This document shows, piece after piece, positions 11,052 through 22,635 of a stretch of 64,000 bases of DNA. The position numbers and the translations under genes were made by a program. The stretch lies in the NCBI GenBank assembly GCA_030063045.1, contig JAQSEB010000091.1:1178001-1242000 (forward strand). Direction: 5' to 3'. Every line of letters begins with the position of its first letter. Within the stretch, counting starts at the first letter, position 1. The notes below the pieces were generated by a model, which was given only the letters and a program-made list of their open reading frames with translations, did not search any database and had not been told where the DNA came from. The stretch is from Pratylenchus scribneri (taxonomy: Eukaryota; Nematoda; Chromadorea; Rhabditida; Pratylenchidae).

Positions 11052-13988
11052 TCAATGTGATTTGATTTTGTTCTTCCGCTTGCTATGTTTTGGCAACCGT
11101 CCACCTCGATGGAATGTTCCACGCCGGGCCGCTTCCCTTCGGCGTATAATCTCTCCATAGCGTTTTTTGTTCCGTGCAATTGTCTCATGATCGGCCATCA
11201 ATTCCTCGGCCAGCGTTCGTTTTCGCTGCTTTTTCGAAAGTCGAGCCGAATAGAAATCAGCTTTTGACTCCACAATGTGACCAATCTAAATAAAAATCGA
11301 AATATTTAGTAGCCAAATATCCTAAAAAACTAGCCTGAAAATATTTTGGCAACACTTCTCGGTCCGGTCGTTTATAATGTTGTGTTGGGTCGAGTGCATC
11401 GCGCATTTGGACCAATTCCAGGTCGCGGCGTCTTTCATCGTCCAGCTCGGTGGCCGGCATTCCAAACCAGTTTTGCCCTTTGGTCGCCTCCCTTGCCGCC
11501 TTTCGTGCCTTTTTCTCCTTCCTCTCTGAACTTATCAACACTTCGTCCAGTGGTTTTTGGTCAAAATCGGCGGTCAATGTGGCTTTGGCCAATAACTGTG
11601 AAATGAATTGGGTGGGAAAATTATTTCAAAAAAAATAGAAATTACCTTTTTCAGGTCCGCATCATTCGGGTCGAATCCATCGAGAACACTGCTGCTTTTC
11701 TTCTTCTCCTTCTTCTTTTTATTCCCTTTCTTTTGGCCTCCTTCATTTGCCGGTTTCTTCCCTTTTGCCTCATTCAAATCCTCCTTTTCCACTTCAATCC
11801 CTCCTTGCACATCAATTTCGAATAAATCTTCGTCCGGTGGACTTTCTTCTTCCTCTTCATCCCCTTCGATTTGCAAATGTTCCAAATGTTCGGTCAAATC
11901 TTTGACCAATGGCCGGGTGAATTCTCCGCATTCTCGTGAAATTTGCAGGAATTGATGGAGAAGTTCTGGAAATTGAAGGGAAATGGATTCTAATTTTTGA
12001 GAATTTTTAAGGAATATTTTTAGGAAGCTATTGAATAAAAAGGAAAAGGATATTAATATTATCTCCCCTTTTGATTAATGGATGTGAATTATTAAAAAAA
12101 ATTTTTTTTTAATTTTTGAGAATGTTAAATTTAAAAAAATTTAATTTATTTAAAAGTAAATTTTTGTATGATCATTCGAATAGAAAAAGCTTTTTTATTT
12201 CAAATTTGTCCAAAAATATTTTTTGTGTTTAATTAAAAGTTAAAACTCACTTTTCTTCTCCTTTGCACTTTCCAATGTTTTCATGGCCAATTCAAAAACA
12301 ATTCGGGCCAATTTGAATTGAAGTAATTCATCTTTTTCACTCGATTCCATTTCATCTTCACTTTCGGATGACTCTTCTTCCCCCTCTGCCGATTTGGCCA
12401 TTTTGCCCTTTTTGTCATTGGCCGAAATGAAAAAATTGCGTCTTTTGAGCAATCTGAAAATTTTGTAAAAAATTATTTTTAAAAGTTTTAGACCTTGAGA
12501 AAACACCCAAAATTATCAAAAAGGGTAAACAAATCCAATTTAGTCTGGATAAAATATTCCAAATTAACCCAAAAATTATTTAAAATTTTTCATTAAAATT
12601 TAGGGCCAAAATTTCTGACCATAAATGAGGGGATTAAATAAAGTATAGGATTTTAAATTAAAGTCTTAAAATATGTGGAAGTGTCCAAGGATTATTTAAA
12701 GAAGTCCGGATTTAGTCAAATTTTTTGCCCAAAAACAATTTTCATTCGACTCACTGTGCCACATATCGCAGTTCCAACTCGAAATGTGCAGCCCACAACG
12801 GGGAATGTTGGGGGAATTTGCGCAATGCGAACATCACAATTGTGCGGGCATTCTCCGCACTGTGGTTGTGGAAAAATTCGAAACGGCATGCACGGAGATG
12901 GCATTCTGGCAAATGGCCGTGGAACTGGAAATAAAATGCGTTAATGAATTATGATTAGAACTCAGCAAATTTTCTATGGTTTTAAAATGATTTTCAGATA
13001 AAATTAGTAATGGAAAAAATAACAATTTAATTAATTAAAAACCATTTTGATGGAAAAAATTCGCATGTTAACCAATCAGTTAAGGTCAAGAAGAGTTCTT
13101 GAATTTTTAATTGGGGAATAAACTCTAACTTTCTTACGTAGGTAGTTCCCATCAATTCCTATTGCAAATTTTATTAATGGAAATTATTTAAAAACCTGAA
13201 GAAGTCGAGTGTATGCTCGGCTGCATTGTCCAAACAGCTTTGCTTCTTGCAGGAAGGCAATCTCCTCATCGTGATATTCCAGCTTCTAAAATTCATAAAT
13301 TTTTATTTAATTCTTTATTACATTTAATGAATGATGGTGATGGTTGGATTCGTATATACTCTTTGAGACCTGAAGAATTCTATTTCTACTTTTGCTTAAA
13401 TAAATTGAAATATAGATTAAAGATATTTGTATTTTAAAACATTTTTCTATTAAGATTGAAAACCCTGAGTTTTGAGAATAGACGAAAAGTTAATTTTAAA
13501 CTTTAAGTTATTAAAAATTCTTAAAACCCAAATGAATGAATCTAGAATATGAACAAATAAAATCCATTTCTTTTCACTCTGTTCATCAATAATCGATTTA
13601 TTAATTATATTGGTGGTTCGAGTAAACCTTGAAACGTTGTGTGCAAATTCGATAAATGAATGCACATTTGTGCTTCAGCGGTCGTTCAATTTGATCATAG
13701 CGATGCGCAAATTTGGTCTCACGTCGTCGACGCTTAATTAATGCCAAATGAGTCCGTAAATAGTTGGCATAGGCGAGAAAATCTTTGGGTAGTTTTCTCT
13801 AAAATTTACTTCATTAAAATAAGATTTAATGTGAAAATTTAAACCAATTTGGAGATTTTGTACTCAAATGCGCGGCAATTATCAATCAATTCTTTGACTT
13901 CTTCACGCGAATATAATTGAACCAATTGGAGTTGTTCGAATACGGGTAGAAGTTCTTTTTCCAATGCTTCATGGACAAAATCCGTCAT
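11052..13988 (-). CDS. UTP6-like N-terminus fused to FCF2/DNTTIP2 domain (SSU processome)
   Basis: Eight exons (13988-13845, 13798-13628, 13285-13196, 12924-12755, 12453-12251, 11965-11646, 11595-11335, 11285-11052) join without frame conflict to 530 aa. Residues 1-105 match the UTP6 N-terminal region (EYKISK, then a basic RRRR stretch). Residues 135-280 look like UTP6 HAT repeats (SAENARTIVMFALRKFP; LWAAHFELEL; FKLARIVFELAMKTL). After an acidic/Lys-rich linker (about 280-365), residues 400-500 are a clear FCF2 domain: NWFGMPATELDDE, MRDALDPTQHYKR, LPKYFQ, DFYSARLSKKQRKRTLAEEL. UTP6 (UTP-B) and Fcf2 both serve early 18S pre-rRNA processing in the nucleolus. The UTP6 part is about half the usual length (about 600 aa). 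No ATG precedes the FCF2 part in exons 6-7; the nearest in-frame ATG is in exon 5, within the UTP6-like part. Intron 7 is GC-AG (donor GCTAGT). Confidence 0.82.
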
Positions 13989-15280
13989 TTTTACCGAATT
14001 TTTTGAGCTAAAATTATTAAAAATTAAGTTGAGATTGACTGAAATTAAAAAATATGTGATTTATTCATTTTTTTCATTTTATTTCAGTTTTCAATAAGCT
14101 TTTCCGAATTAAGTAAACAAATACTTTTATTTGATGATTAATAAATATCAGCGAAATGCATTGATTAATTATATGAACGAATTAAATTCATTCTTGACTT
14201 AAAGTTGCATCACTAAACCGAAAATATGTGTTTTATTTGCATATTTGCACATTTATGGAAGGTTTTCCTTTTTCGGGATTGACGAATATTTGGCGGCGGG
14301 TCATCGCGGGACGAGCTTTTTGTTAATGGAAGGGAAAATACGGAGATGAAATTGCCTAGCCCCGATAATCGGAGCAGCTTTATGTTTGTATACTTTTGGT
14401 TTAAACGTTTCCTCAAATTCATCATTCACAATTTAAAATTTAGCTTCGATTTCCCGAAAAAATATTTGTTTTATCCATTTTTGAAGCCAAATAAGTAAAC
14501 ATTTCACATTTTGGTTAGGCTAATGGCAATTTTATTCCCTTGGAATTCATCCGGATTCGGGTTGCTCTCCTCTAAGAATTTTCGTTTTCATACCAACTGC
14601 CAAATGCTCTAAAAAACAAATTTTTTCTAATCCAAATTCCAAATTGACAAAATTTCAGTTTTTTTTCTATTAGAAGCCCAGGGGCTCATAAATTTCAGAG
14701 ACCCTCTAAAAGAGAGGCTTCAAATAAAGAGGGGGCCGGGGCTTACTCTAGGAGGGTGCTTCAAATTGAGATATGGCTGAGGCTTAAAATAGAAAAAAAA
14801 TACGGTATTGGGATCGTCACAGAGGAGATCAGCAGGAGATGATGGGGTGAAATTAAAATTAAAATGATTTCCAATTGCTCAAATCCTAATCCAAATCTAA
14901 ACTTAAAATGTAATGATTAATTTCCCCGAAGAAATATATTTTTTTTATTGTTTTTTCGTTCACATTCTCTGATGAACAGCTACATAAACAAACACATTAG
15001 CCGATAAAGGGAGGAGAATTCGGATCCCACAAATTAGGCAAAGAGAGGGGAAAGACATCGATGGGAGTGGAGAAGAAGCCAAAAAAGCCTTCGCAAATTT
15101 CAAGATAATTGGCCATAAATTCTATTGTTCATATTTGGGGCCAGAATAATGGTGAAGAAGAAATCGATGAAATCATTTTCTCATTTTTTCCCAGCGAATC
15201 CACCATAAATCGGCAAAAATCATACAAAATGATGCCAATGTCATTGTTGCCTCCCAGCTAAAATAAAATTCCTCTCAAAA
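13989..15280. other. Divergent intergenic region
   Basis: About 1.3 kb between the divergently transcribed UTP6-FCF2 (minus) and cysteine-rich (plus) genes. An acceptor-like ATTTTAG lies just upstream of the UTP6 ATG. A 70-aa minus-strand frame at 14213-14425 has no recognisable features. A repeat-like, GC-richer stretch lies at 14670-14800 (several AGGCTTCAAA-type blocks). Confidence 0.55.
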
Positions 15281-16497
15281 ATGGAGCCAGTTCTCTACGG
15301 CATTTTGATTTGTTCAATCTTTTCATTTCCTTCGGTTTTGGCCAATTTTGCCAATGGAATGACAAATTCTGTTGCTGGGGAAGATGTGGTCGATTCCGTC
15401 GATTTATTTGATGGCCACGATGATCAACACGATGATGGGAGGGCAAAACGGGAAACGGCCCTCCAATATCCCACAATTTATTATGTTTGCGGCGAATTCC
15501 CCAATTTGGTTTACACAACGACACGTGAGTGTCCAAAATGTTTTGTACCATAAATCCCTTCACCAAATTCCCAGCCTGTGATCGTTGTCGAAACGGAGGC
15601 CGTGCCCTCTATGTCCAATGCACTTCGGCCATCCAATGCACTCCATATTATTCGCAAGGTCCAACCGAATGCATTGATGGCCAATGTTGTACTGGGAATG
15701 ATTTGGACATCAATTATCCGGATCAATTTGCCCCACACTTTGATCCTTACAACAATGGGGGACAAGGCGGATATGTGGAGGAACTGTTCGAGGGTAAATT
15801 AAGGGTGGACGGTGGATTTGAATAACTTTTTTATTCATTTTTTGTATCTTTGGGAATTTTTTGAATCCCTTTTTTGTATTTTACGGAAGGATTCTGATTT
15901 GCGTTTTTTCAAGGTTTTTGCCCTCAAGGCTTCCGTTCCCGCATTCGTTGCAGTGCAATGGGCCAATGCCCACCGGACCAGAGTTGCTTGAATGGGGTTT
16001 GTTGTCGGCGAGGAACAAACGATTATATGGGTAATAAATGCCAAAAGAGGAATATTTTAAAGATGATTTTCCATTGATAGAAGCATGTGGCGGCCAAATG
16101 GCCATTGCCCAATGTGTGGCCGGCTTTTGTCAAGACCAACTAGTTTGCAATACAGCCAATTTTTGTTGCCAATGTCCGGTGGGACGTTCGATGGGTCGAT
16201 GCAATCGTGGAGTTTGTCCACCCGGTTATCGGTGTGGCACTAACGGTTATTGTTGTGCATCATGCCCGGATAATGCAATGCCATTTGGGGTGTGTACGGC
16301 CAGCGATTCGGCCAACTACAATCCACTTTATGTGAATGGCCAACGGCAGGCTAGTTGCCCGACAGGTAATTAAAGTGTTACAACAAAATTTTTATTTTCG
16401 AATTCTAAGAGAAAAAAAGATTAAATCATTAATTCCCTAATTTTCAGGCTACAGTTGTTTGCAAGGCGATATTTGCTGCAAGAACAGCATCATTTAA
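15281..16497 (+). CDS. Secreted cysteine-rich protein (CC/EB-module-like)
   Basis: Five exons (15281-15524, 15575-15793, 15914-16030, 16081-16365, 16448-16497), all introns in phase 1, give 304 aa. Residues 1-21 are a signal peptide. An acidic propeptide (DGHDDQHDD) is followed by a dibasic RAKR site at 54-57 that fits furin-type processing. The rest is built of repeated cysteine units (CDRCRNGG, CTGNDLD, CPPDQSCLNGVCCRRG, CPPGYRCGTNGYCCASCP, CLQGDICCKN), resembling EB/lustrin-type modules common in nematode extracellular proteins. The uniform phase-1 introns fit module duplication. The role is unknown; a cuticle, extracellular-matrix or secreted gland product is possible. A splice acceptor (CTCCCAG) lies about 25 bases before the ATG. 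Confidence 0.82.
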
Positions 16498-16637
16498 ATT
16501 TTGGATCTAATTCTTCTTTAAATATTGTGTTTTTTTTTATTTGAATTTTTCTTTGGAATGAATTTTTATTTTATTTATATATTTTGCATAAAAATTAACA
16601 AAAAATGAAACAAAAATGTGTATTATAAATTTTCTCT

Positions 16638-19600
16638 TCAAATATCATCGGCATCCTCAATGTCCCCGGGCCGGATGTGCATCACATCGCGCCGATATTG
16701 TTGCGTGGATTTTAGTCCTTTTCTGTCCAATTTGTTAATGTCGCCAGGGTCCAATGTGATCAATTCAGGTTGAATCTGATTAAATGATTGGGAAGTAAAA
16801 ATAATGATTATGGAGGGAATTTTTATTTAAAAAATGGAATAATTTCTTAGAAAATTGGTTATTGGGTGGAAGCTCGTGAATATTTTCTAATTTTTATTGG
16901 TTAAATTTTACTTCTAATTTTGTCTTTTTAATGGTTCTACTTTATGTCAAAAATAAAAATTAATTAATGCTAATTTTCTTTAAAAAAATTCTTTTTAAAA
17001 TAAAATTTCCCTTTTCCTACCTTGTCCAGCAGCATGCGCACTTCCCTTTCCTGCCTTTGTTTCTTTGATTCGAATGGGTTTGCGCGGAGTGCATCGAAAT
17101 TGGATTGGCCGGCACCGGGCACCAACAGCGAGACCAGTCCCTTGGAATGGCCAACTCCAAGCACATCTTCGTAAGGACAAAATCGAAGGTCACTGATCAG
17201 ACCAGGGCATCGATGAATTAAATAGGGTTTGGTGGCATGGCCTAAATGGGCGTCATTGTAAATCTGAAATTGAGAAAGTGGATGAGGGAATTTTTTTTGA
17301 AAATTAATTTTAATAAATTTTTTGTTATTGTTAAAAATTATGCAATTTTTTAAATCTTGGAAAAAATTTTAAATTGTGATCAACAATTTTAGTGAATGTC
17401 CCTTTAATGGTGACGGACAACCACGACTGGCATTGACCAAATTTAATTTCCCTCACATTTTGCACAGCAGTTGACCATATTTGAATTTGGGTCAACCGCC
17501 CGGCTTATTTTATGAGGCGAATAAATTATTTTTTTTTGCTGAAGTAAGAACCCAGTTCATTTATTTTAGAAGGCCTAACGATTAACCAGTTGAGCTATTT
17601 GGGACATTTTTGTTTTGGTTAAATTCTATGCCTTTGTGTAAAATAACAGAATAATTTTTAAGTGAAAAATTCCGTTTGGCCATAAATTTTTTTTATCTAA
17701 AAATAAATTCTATTTATAAATTAATTTATGGCCTACAAAATTATCATTTTGGTGAGTTTTGGTCGTAGTTTTTCCAGTAATAAATGTTGAGCATATTATC
17801 AATCTAATATTTAGATTTATTTAGATCCCCCCTCCCTCATGCCTCTCTGGCTTAGTGGTAGAATGTTTTATCTCGTAAAAATAAGGTCCACGGTTCAATC
17901 CCGTCTGAGGGCGAACCTTTTTTTTTATCAATTTTTTAAATAAAATTTAATTTAAAAATACTAAATATTAAAAATTCCCCCACCTGAACAGTTGCGCCAG
18001 CAGCCACTGCCAAACAATTCCTCTGACTGAATGCCAACTGTCCGAATCCAACTCGTTGGCCCGCATACGAATGCAATTCTTTGTAGGTGCGCAAATCCCA
18101 AATTCGCATTCGATTGTCCAATCCGCTAGTGGCCAACAAATTGCCGCGTTCCGCATCCACAGCAATACCCTGCAAAGGGCCTTTATGGGCAAACATTTCG
18201 ACAAGGGGTTTTTTGGAGTTGGGCGACCACATCGAAACAATGCCGCCTTTAAAAGAGGAATTTTTTTATTTTTTAAAAATTATAAATATTTTACGTGAAT
18301 CGCCGCTCAAAATGATGGCATTTGCTGGATTTTGAGTGAGTACATCCAAGCAGCCATGGCCAGTTGGGAAGGAGGCGACCTTAAATTAAATGTTGAGGAA
18401 AATTAAACTTATATAAATCATTTTTAGCTTTGTTTCCAATTCCAAATTTATTTTAATATTTAATTTCTTTCGAACCTCTTTTCCAATAGACACATCCAAC
18501 CAAGTGAGAAATGTATTGCCACCCTTTAAACCAATAAAATTTGCTTAAAAAATTCATAAATGAAAATTGCAAACCGATCCGACTAGGAGAAAATGCCGCG
18601 GCAAAAATTCCAGCCTTTTGATGTCGAACATTCCCTTGATGCAATGCAATTCGGTGCCGGCCCGATCATAAATGCGAAGCCAACGTTTTTGTGCCACCGC
18701 GTACATATTCTCGCAATGGAGCCATCTAAGAAGGAAGCACAAATATTAAAATTAATGCATTTTGTTGGTCTTCGATTATTTTTTAATGGGCTACTAATAT
18801 CTAAAACGAAAATTAATTGAATTTGTCCTTTTTTTTATCATTTTTGGCCATTACTAAATAAAGAAGAAGAGCCCCTTTAAAACCTCAAATCTCATCAATT
18901 TTTGAAAATCAAATAATGTTTTATTAACTCACTGAACATCCCGAACCGATTCCATCACGTTCATTTCGCCCATCAATTCCTTGGTCATCCAATCGAATGC
19001 GGCCACATGTCCTTTCCTTCCGCCCAACAACATAAAACGTCCATTTTGCGTATAGTCCAATCGATATGGTCCAAAACGCAAATCCAATTCGAAATGCTGA
19101 AAATGGATAGTTTTATTTGGAATTTTAATAATTGGTGACTTATAATTTTTTAGGATAAATATTGGTTTTGAATTTTATTTTTTACACTTTACTTTAAAAT
19201 ACTTCCTAAAGCCGACCATTTGGTACTTATCGGTTATCAAGCATTATCAATTGTAATTAAGGACATCTTCCAAAGCCACCTCCTATCTTTTTTAAAACCA
19301 TAGACACAAGCCTACCTAAAACCTAGAATTTAAACAATAACTTTAATAGCTAGGCTCTAAAACTAATAAGTCCCTCCTCCCCTCCTCCACATCACATGAT
19401 TATCTTATAAAATCCTAACTAAGTCGGGCATTAAACTCCACCATTTAAGTGGTAAGAGCACACTTGGAGTTATTCAAAATCTGATGGCATATAAACCATA
19501 AGGCTCCGATCATATTTATTCCTTCTCTATGTTCTTTAGCATTGTTCTAATTTGTCAAAATTCTTTGCTCAAATTTATTTTTATAAAAAGTAAACAAACC

Positions 19601-20216
19601 TTGGTGGCGCTGACAATGTCCACTGCATCGCAAATTTGTATTTGTCTGACCAAATGGGTTGGCACACCTTCGTCCGGTTCAATATAACTGCAAAAAGCAC
19701 TTTTATTTAAAATGTTCTCATTTTTCGTTTACCCATCCTCCTGTGTATTCAAAATTTCAGCTCGTGCCGTCCGGACCACCCGTTCAATGAATCGATGCTT
19801 CTTTTTCGCCAACCTTCTTTTGGCCACCACTGTACTTGCTTTATTCTAAATTTTGTATAAATTTAAATAAAATTTGTAAAAATGTTTACCGGTTCCAATT
19901 TCCCCGCCCCAGTGTCATATTCAAGCAATTTTTCGGCTGGAATTTTCAATTTTGCTGGGAAATTGTCCGGTTGATTTGGCCGTTTTCGCAGTGATTCCGT
20001 CGGTTGATGTTTTCGTCTATTCCTCCGCCGTTTCTTTTTTCCATCTGCTGCCGGCGTAATTGTTTTCTCCTCATTTTCTTTAATTGGTGTTTGCACCGGC
20101 TCCGATTTGCGCTTTTTTGTTGCATTCTTCTTTCGAATTCGCTTCTGTTTGATTCCTTTCTTCAATTTATTGGAATTGCTTCGTTTAATTTTGCCAACTT
20201 TTGTCGAAGTTTTCAT
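16638..20216 (-). CDS. wdr-46: WDR46/UTP7 (BING4), SSU processome WD-repeat protein
   Basis: Ten exons (20216-19890, 19845-19733, 19687-19600, 19096-18933, 18725-18575, 18523-18476, 18379-18295, 18246-17984, 17263-17021, 16775-16638) give 539 aa. A basic N-terminus (nucleolar-type Lys/Arg tracts, residues 1-90) is followed by WD repeats ([32 protein letters not shown]). The diagnostic BING4 C-terminal motif is present ([32 protein letters not shown]). UTP7 is a component of the U3 small-subunit processome. RPS25 lies 250 bp upstream on the same strand, a spacing compatible with co-transcription. Introns 3 and 8 are long and hold repeat or tRNA-like debris. Confidence 0.92.
17540..17605 (-). 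pseudogene. tRNA-like remnant
   Basis: The minus strand shows an A-box-like TAGCTCAACTGGTTA and a B-box-like GAACTGGGTTC at tRNA spacing, but no complete cloverleaf. Same WDR46 intron as the Thr-like remnant. Confidence 0.4.
17841..17913 (+). pseudogene. Degenerate tRNA-Thr (CGT)-like sequence
   Basis: It reads like a tRNA: A box CTTAGTGGTAGAATG, anticodon loop CTCGTAA (CGT) and B box GGTTCAATCCC. The acceptor, anticodon and T stems each carry mismatches. It lies in intron 8 of WDR46, on the opposite strand. Most likely a decayed tRNA gene or tRNA-derived element. Confidence 0.6.
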
Positions 20217-20466
20217 ATTCTTCGATTATTAAAACAAAATGTAAATTATGTTTTAAACCATTTAAATATTGATTGATCCAAAGAAATATGCGAATAATAA
20301 ATATCGCTTTAAACGTAAATAGCAAACATTTTTTCAAATTTATTTTCAACAACAATTAAACAATGAAGAAATATATGGTCAGACATAAAAATGATGTGGA
20401 GAAAACTTTGATTGACCATTATTTTAACATTTCTCAATTCATCGCATTCATCCTTCAATTGTGCGT

Positions 20467-21093
20467 TCAGGCTGCCGTCTCATCGCCTGCCTTTGTGGCC
20501 CGGGTGTAAACCAATTGGGAGCCATGCTTGACAACACATTTGATCAGCCCATTCTGATGAAGTTCACGAAGTCCGGCCTTGGCCAATGATGCGCGCACTT
20601 TGAACCGCTCGGACACCACGGATGGAGTGATCAATTTGACCGAGACGATTTCCTTTAAATTTATTTGGAATTTTTAATGCTTTTCTATTCTATTTTATTA
20701 TGATCCCTATTTTGGTCTTCAAAATCATAGCCAGTTTCCTCTAAAACCTAGCCCCATCCAAGATCCAATCAAAGCCTTAAAAATAGCTAGGCTTCAAAAC
20801 TTAAGGTCCCATCTCCATTTTTACTTTGCAAATTGTGTACTTAAATATTGCATAAGTTCTTGATTGTATGATTTGATTTCATACTAGTTAGTAAATTAAA
20901 TGCAAACCTTGAGAAATTTGTCATAGGTGACTTGATCAAACAGCACCATGTTTTGAAGCTTGTCGCGCACTTTTCCCTTTGACCACTTCTTCTTCTTGGC
21001 CTTGCCACCGCCACCTCCGGATGGTTCCTTCTTCTTGGCGGGCGCAGCTTTTCCACCCTTTGCATCAGCTTTCTTCGAAGTTTTTGGTGGCAT
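20467..21093 (-). CDS. rps-25: 40S ribosomal protein S25 (eS25)
   Basis: Two exons (21093-20908, 20652-20467) give 123 aa, the usual eS25 length. The Lys/Ala/Gly-rich N-terminus ([14 protein letters not shown]) precedes the conserved core ([13 protein letters not shown], then [19 protein letters not shown] and [16 protein letters not shown]). eS25 is a small-subunit head protein that also binds viral and cellular IRESs. It is divergent to the BORCS6-like gene, and 250 bp upstream of WDR46 on the same strand. Confidence 0.95.
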
Positions 21094-21834
21094 TTGAAAC
21101 TTTCAGCACTTTAAATTTTTCGATTCTTTATGTGAAATAAATCTAAATAGGATAAGTTAAAGATGCTCTATTTGGTGGTGTTGGTGTGGCTGTGGGCGAA
21201 GAATAAGAATGTCTCAACTTTTGTTTGATTATTGATTTACAAATGATATCTTATGCTTGGCTTGTACGTTTTACTACCATTCATTAACTAATATTAAAAT
21301 ATGAGAAAATCTAAGGAAAACATGATATTCGGGTTTTTATTAAAAAACAGGAACTTGCATTACCAAAAAGCCTAAGTATTTTTAGGTTCCAGTGGAAGGT
21401 GAAACTGCAAAATTAAAAATCGCAACAAATTAAAAAGGATTACTAAAAATACAAATGTCAAAAAAATTTTGTTAGCGTTTTGGGCATATGTTTTTTGGTG
21501 TGGTCTTAAACCTAACCTCATCAGGCACCCGCACCGTTTTTTTTTTCATTTTGCCTGCGTTGCGTTTAATAGGCGAAAAGACGAAATGCGAAAACCCGAA
21601 AACCGGTTTGGATAAAATGTCTTTTTTGCGGAAAGCGGGACGCGGCAGCCGGCACGGCACACGGCAACACCGTGCGTGGGGCGGGGGCTCGGGCTGGGGT
21701 GGAATCAAACCAACAAAAACAATTAGCCAAATTAAAATCAAAACCAAACCGAAACCATAGCTTTTTTTTCACTTTTTATTTACTAAATAAAATCCATAAA
21801 ATCGTTTTCATTTCTTTTAAAGTTTTAGCCTAAA
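21094..21834. promoter_or_regulatory. Divergent promoter region, RPS25 / BORCS6-like
   Basis: 740 bp between two divergent starts. It is mostly AT-rich, with a distinct GC-rich island at about 21625-21705 and GCGAAAACCCGAAAACC just before it. A GAAACCG-type motif recurs near 21745. A splice acceptor (GTTTTAG) lies 10 bases before the BORCS6-like ATG. Confidence 0.45.
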
Positions 21835-22395
21835 ATGTCTTCATCTTCACCAAATGCACCAAATACAGCATCAGCAGCAGCAGCATCATCAAATCCGTTG
21901 GCCGTTTCTGCTGAACCAGAAAGCCGAAAGAGACGACCTTCCGATGAATTAGTTCCGGATGCTTCCGTCTTATTTGAATTGGAAGCACATGCACGTTCAA
22001 TCGGTTCGGGATTGGACATGGCTTTGCGTGATTTACGTGGTTTATTCATTTTAATTAAATCAATTCAAGTTCAAAAATATTTATTAAAGGTTCTTTGCGG
22101 GGAATGAGTGATTTGACAAGTGAATCGATGCAAGTCTTTGGCTCGGTGGTGAATTCCAGCTGCGACCAAGTTGATGCCGCAATTCGTTCCACCTATGCAA
22201 TTTTGGCCAAAGCGGAGGAATTCAACGAATCAATGAGGGGTGTACAAAAACTGCTTCAACAAATGTTTGTCTTACATATACATTAAATATTTTCCCATTT
22301 AAATTCCAAATTATTTAAGAAAGGATATCCGCCGAATGCTTGACCAATTCGAGGCACAATTTAATCCAATTGTGGCGGGCAATCAACCCCAATGA
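21835..22395 (+). CDS. BORCS6-like subunit of the BORC lysosome-positioning complex
   Basis: Three exons (21835-22039, 22090-22264, 22320-22395) give 151 aa. A Ser/Ala-rich N-terminus precedes a helical core that fits the BORCS6 (C17orf59, lyspersin) C-terminal domain: LFELEAHARSIGSGLDMALR, a SLRGMSDLTSESM stretch, AAIRSTYAILAKAEEFNESM and IKDIRRMLDQFE. BORC recruits ARL8 and kinesin to lysosomes and synaptic vesicle precursors. The protein is short compared with mammals, which have a long disordered N-terminus. Confidence 0.8.
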
Positions 22396-22635
22396 TTTTC
22401 CATGTTTTTTATATTAAATATTTTGTGATAATTATAAAAGACGATCTCAATCAATTGTATTTAAATTTTATCAAATAAAATAAATTTGGCACGAATAAAA
22501 ATTGTTTTTATATTTGTGAATAAATTTATGAATTTAAATGACTAAATGGGTTGAAATGAAATGAGATTTTTAAATTGTAAATTGTTGCGTAAAAATATGG
22601 AATGAAGGAATGCCCGAAAAAATGCAAATTTGTTA

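Noticed and set aside
14213..14425. 70-codon minus frame upstream of the UTP6-FCF2 gene
   Set aside because: No family resemblance and no consistent splice sites; probably chance in intergenic DNA.
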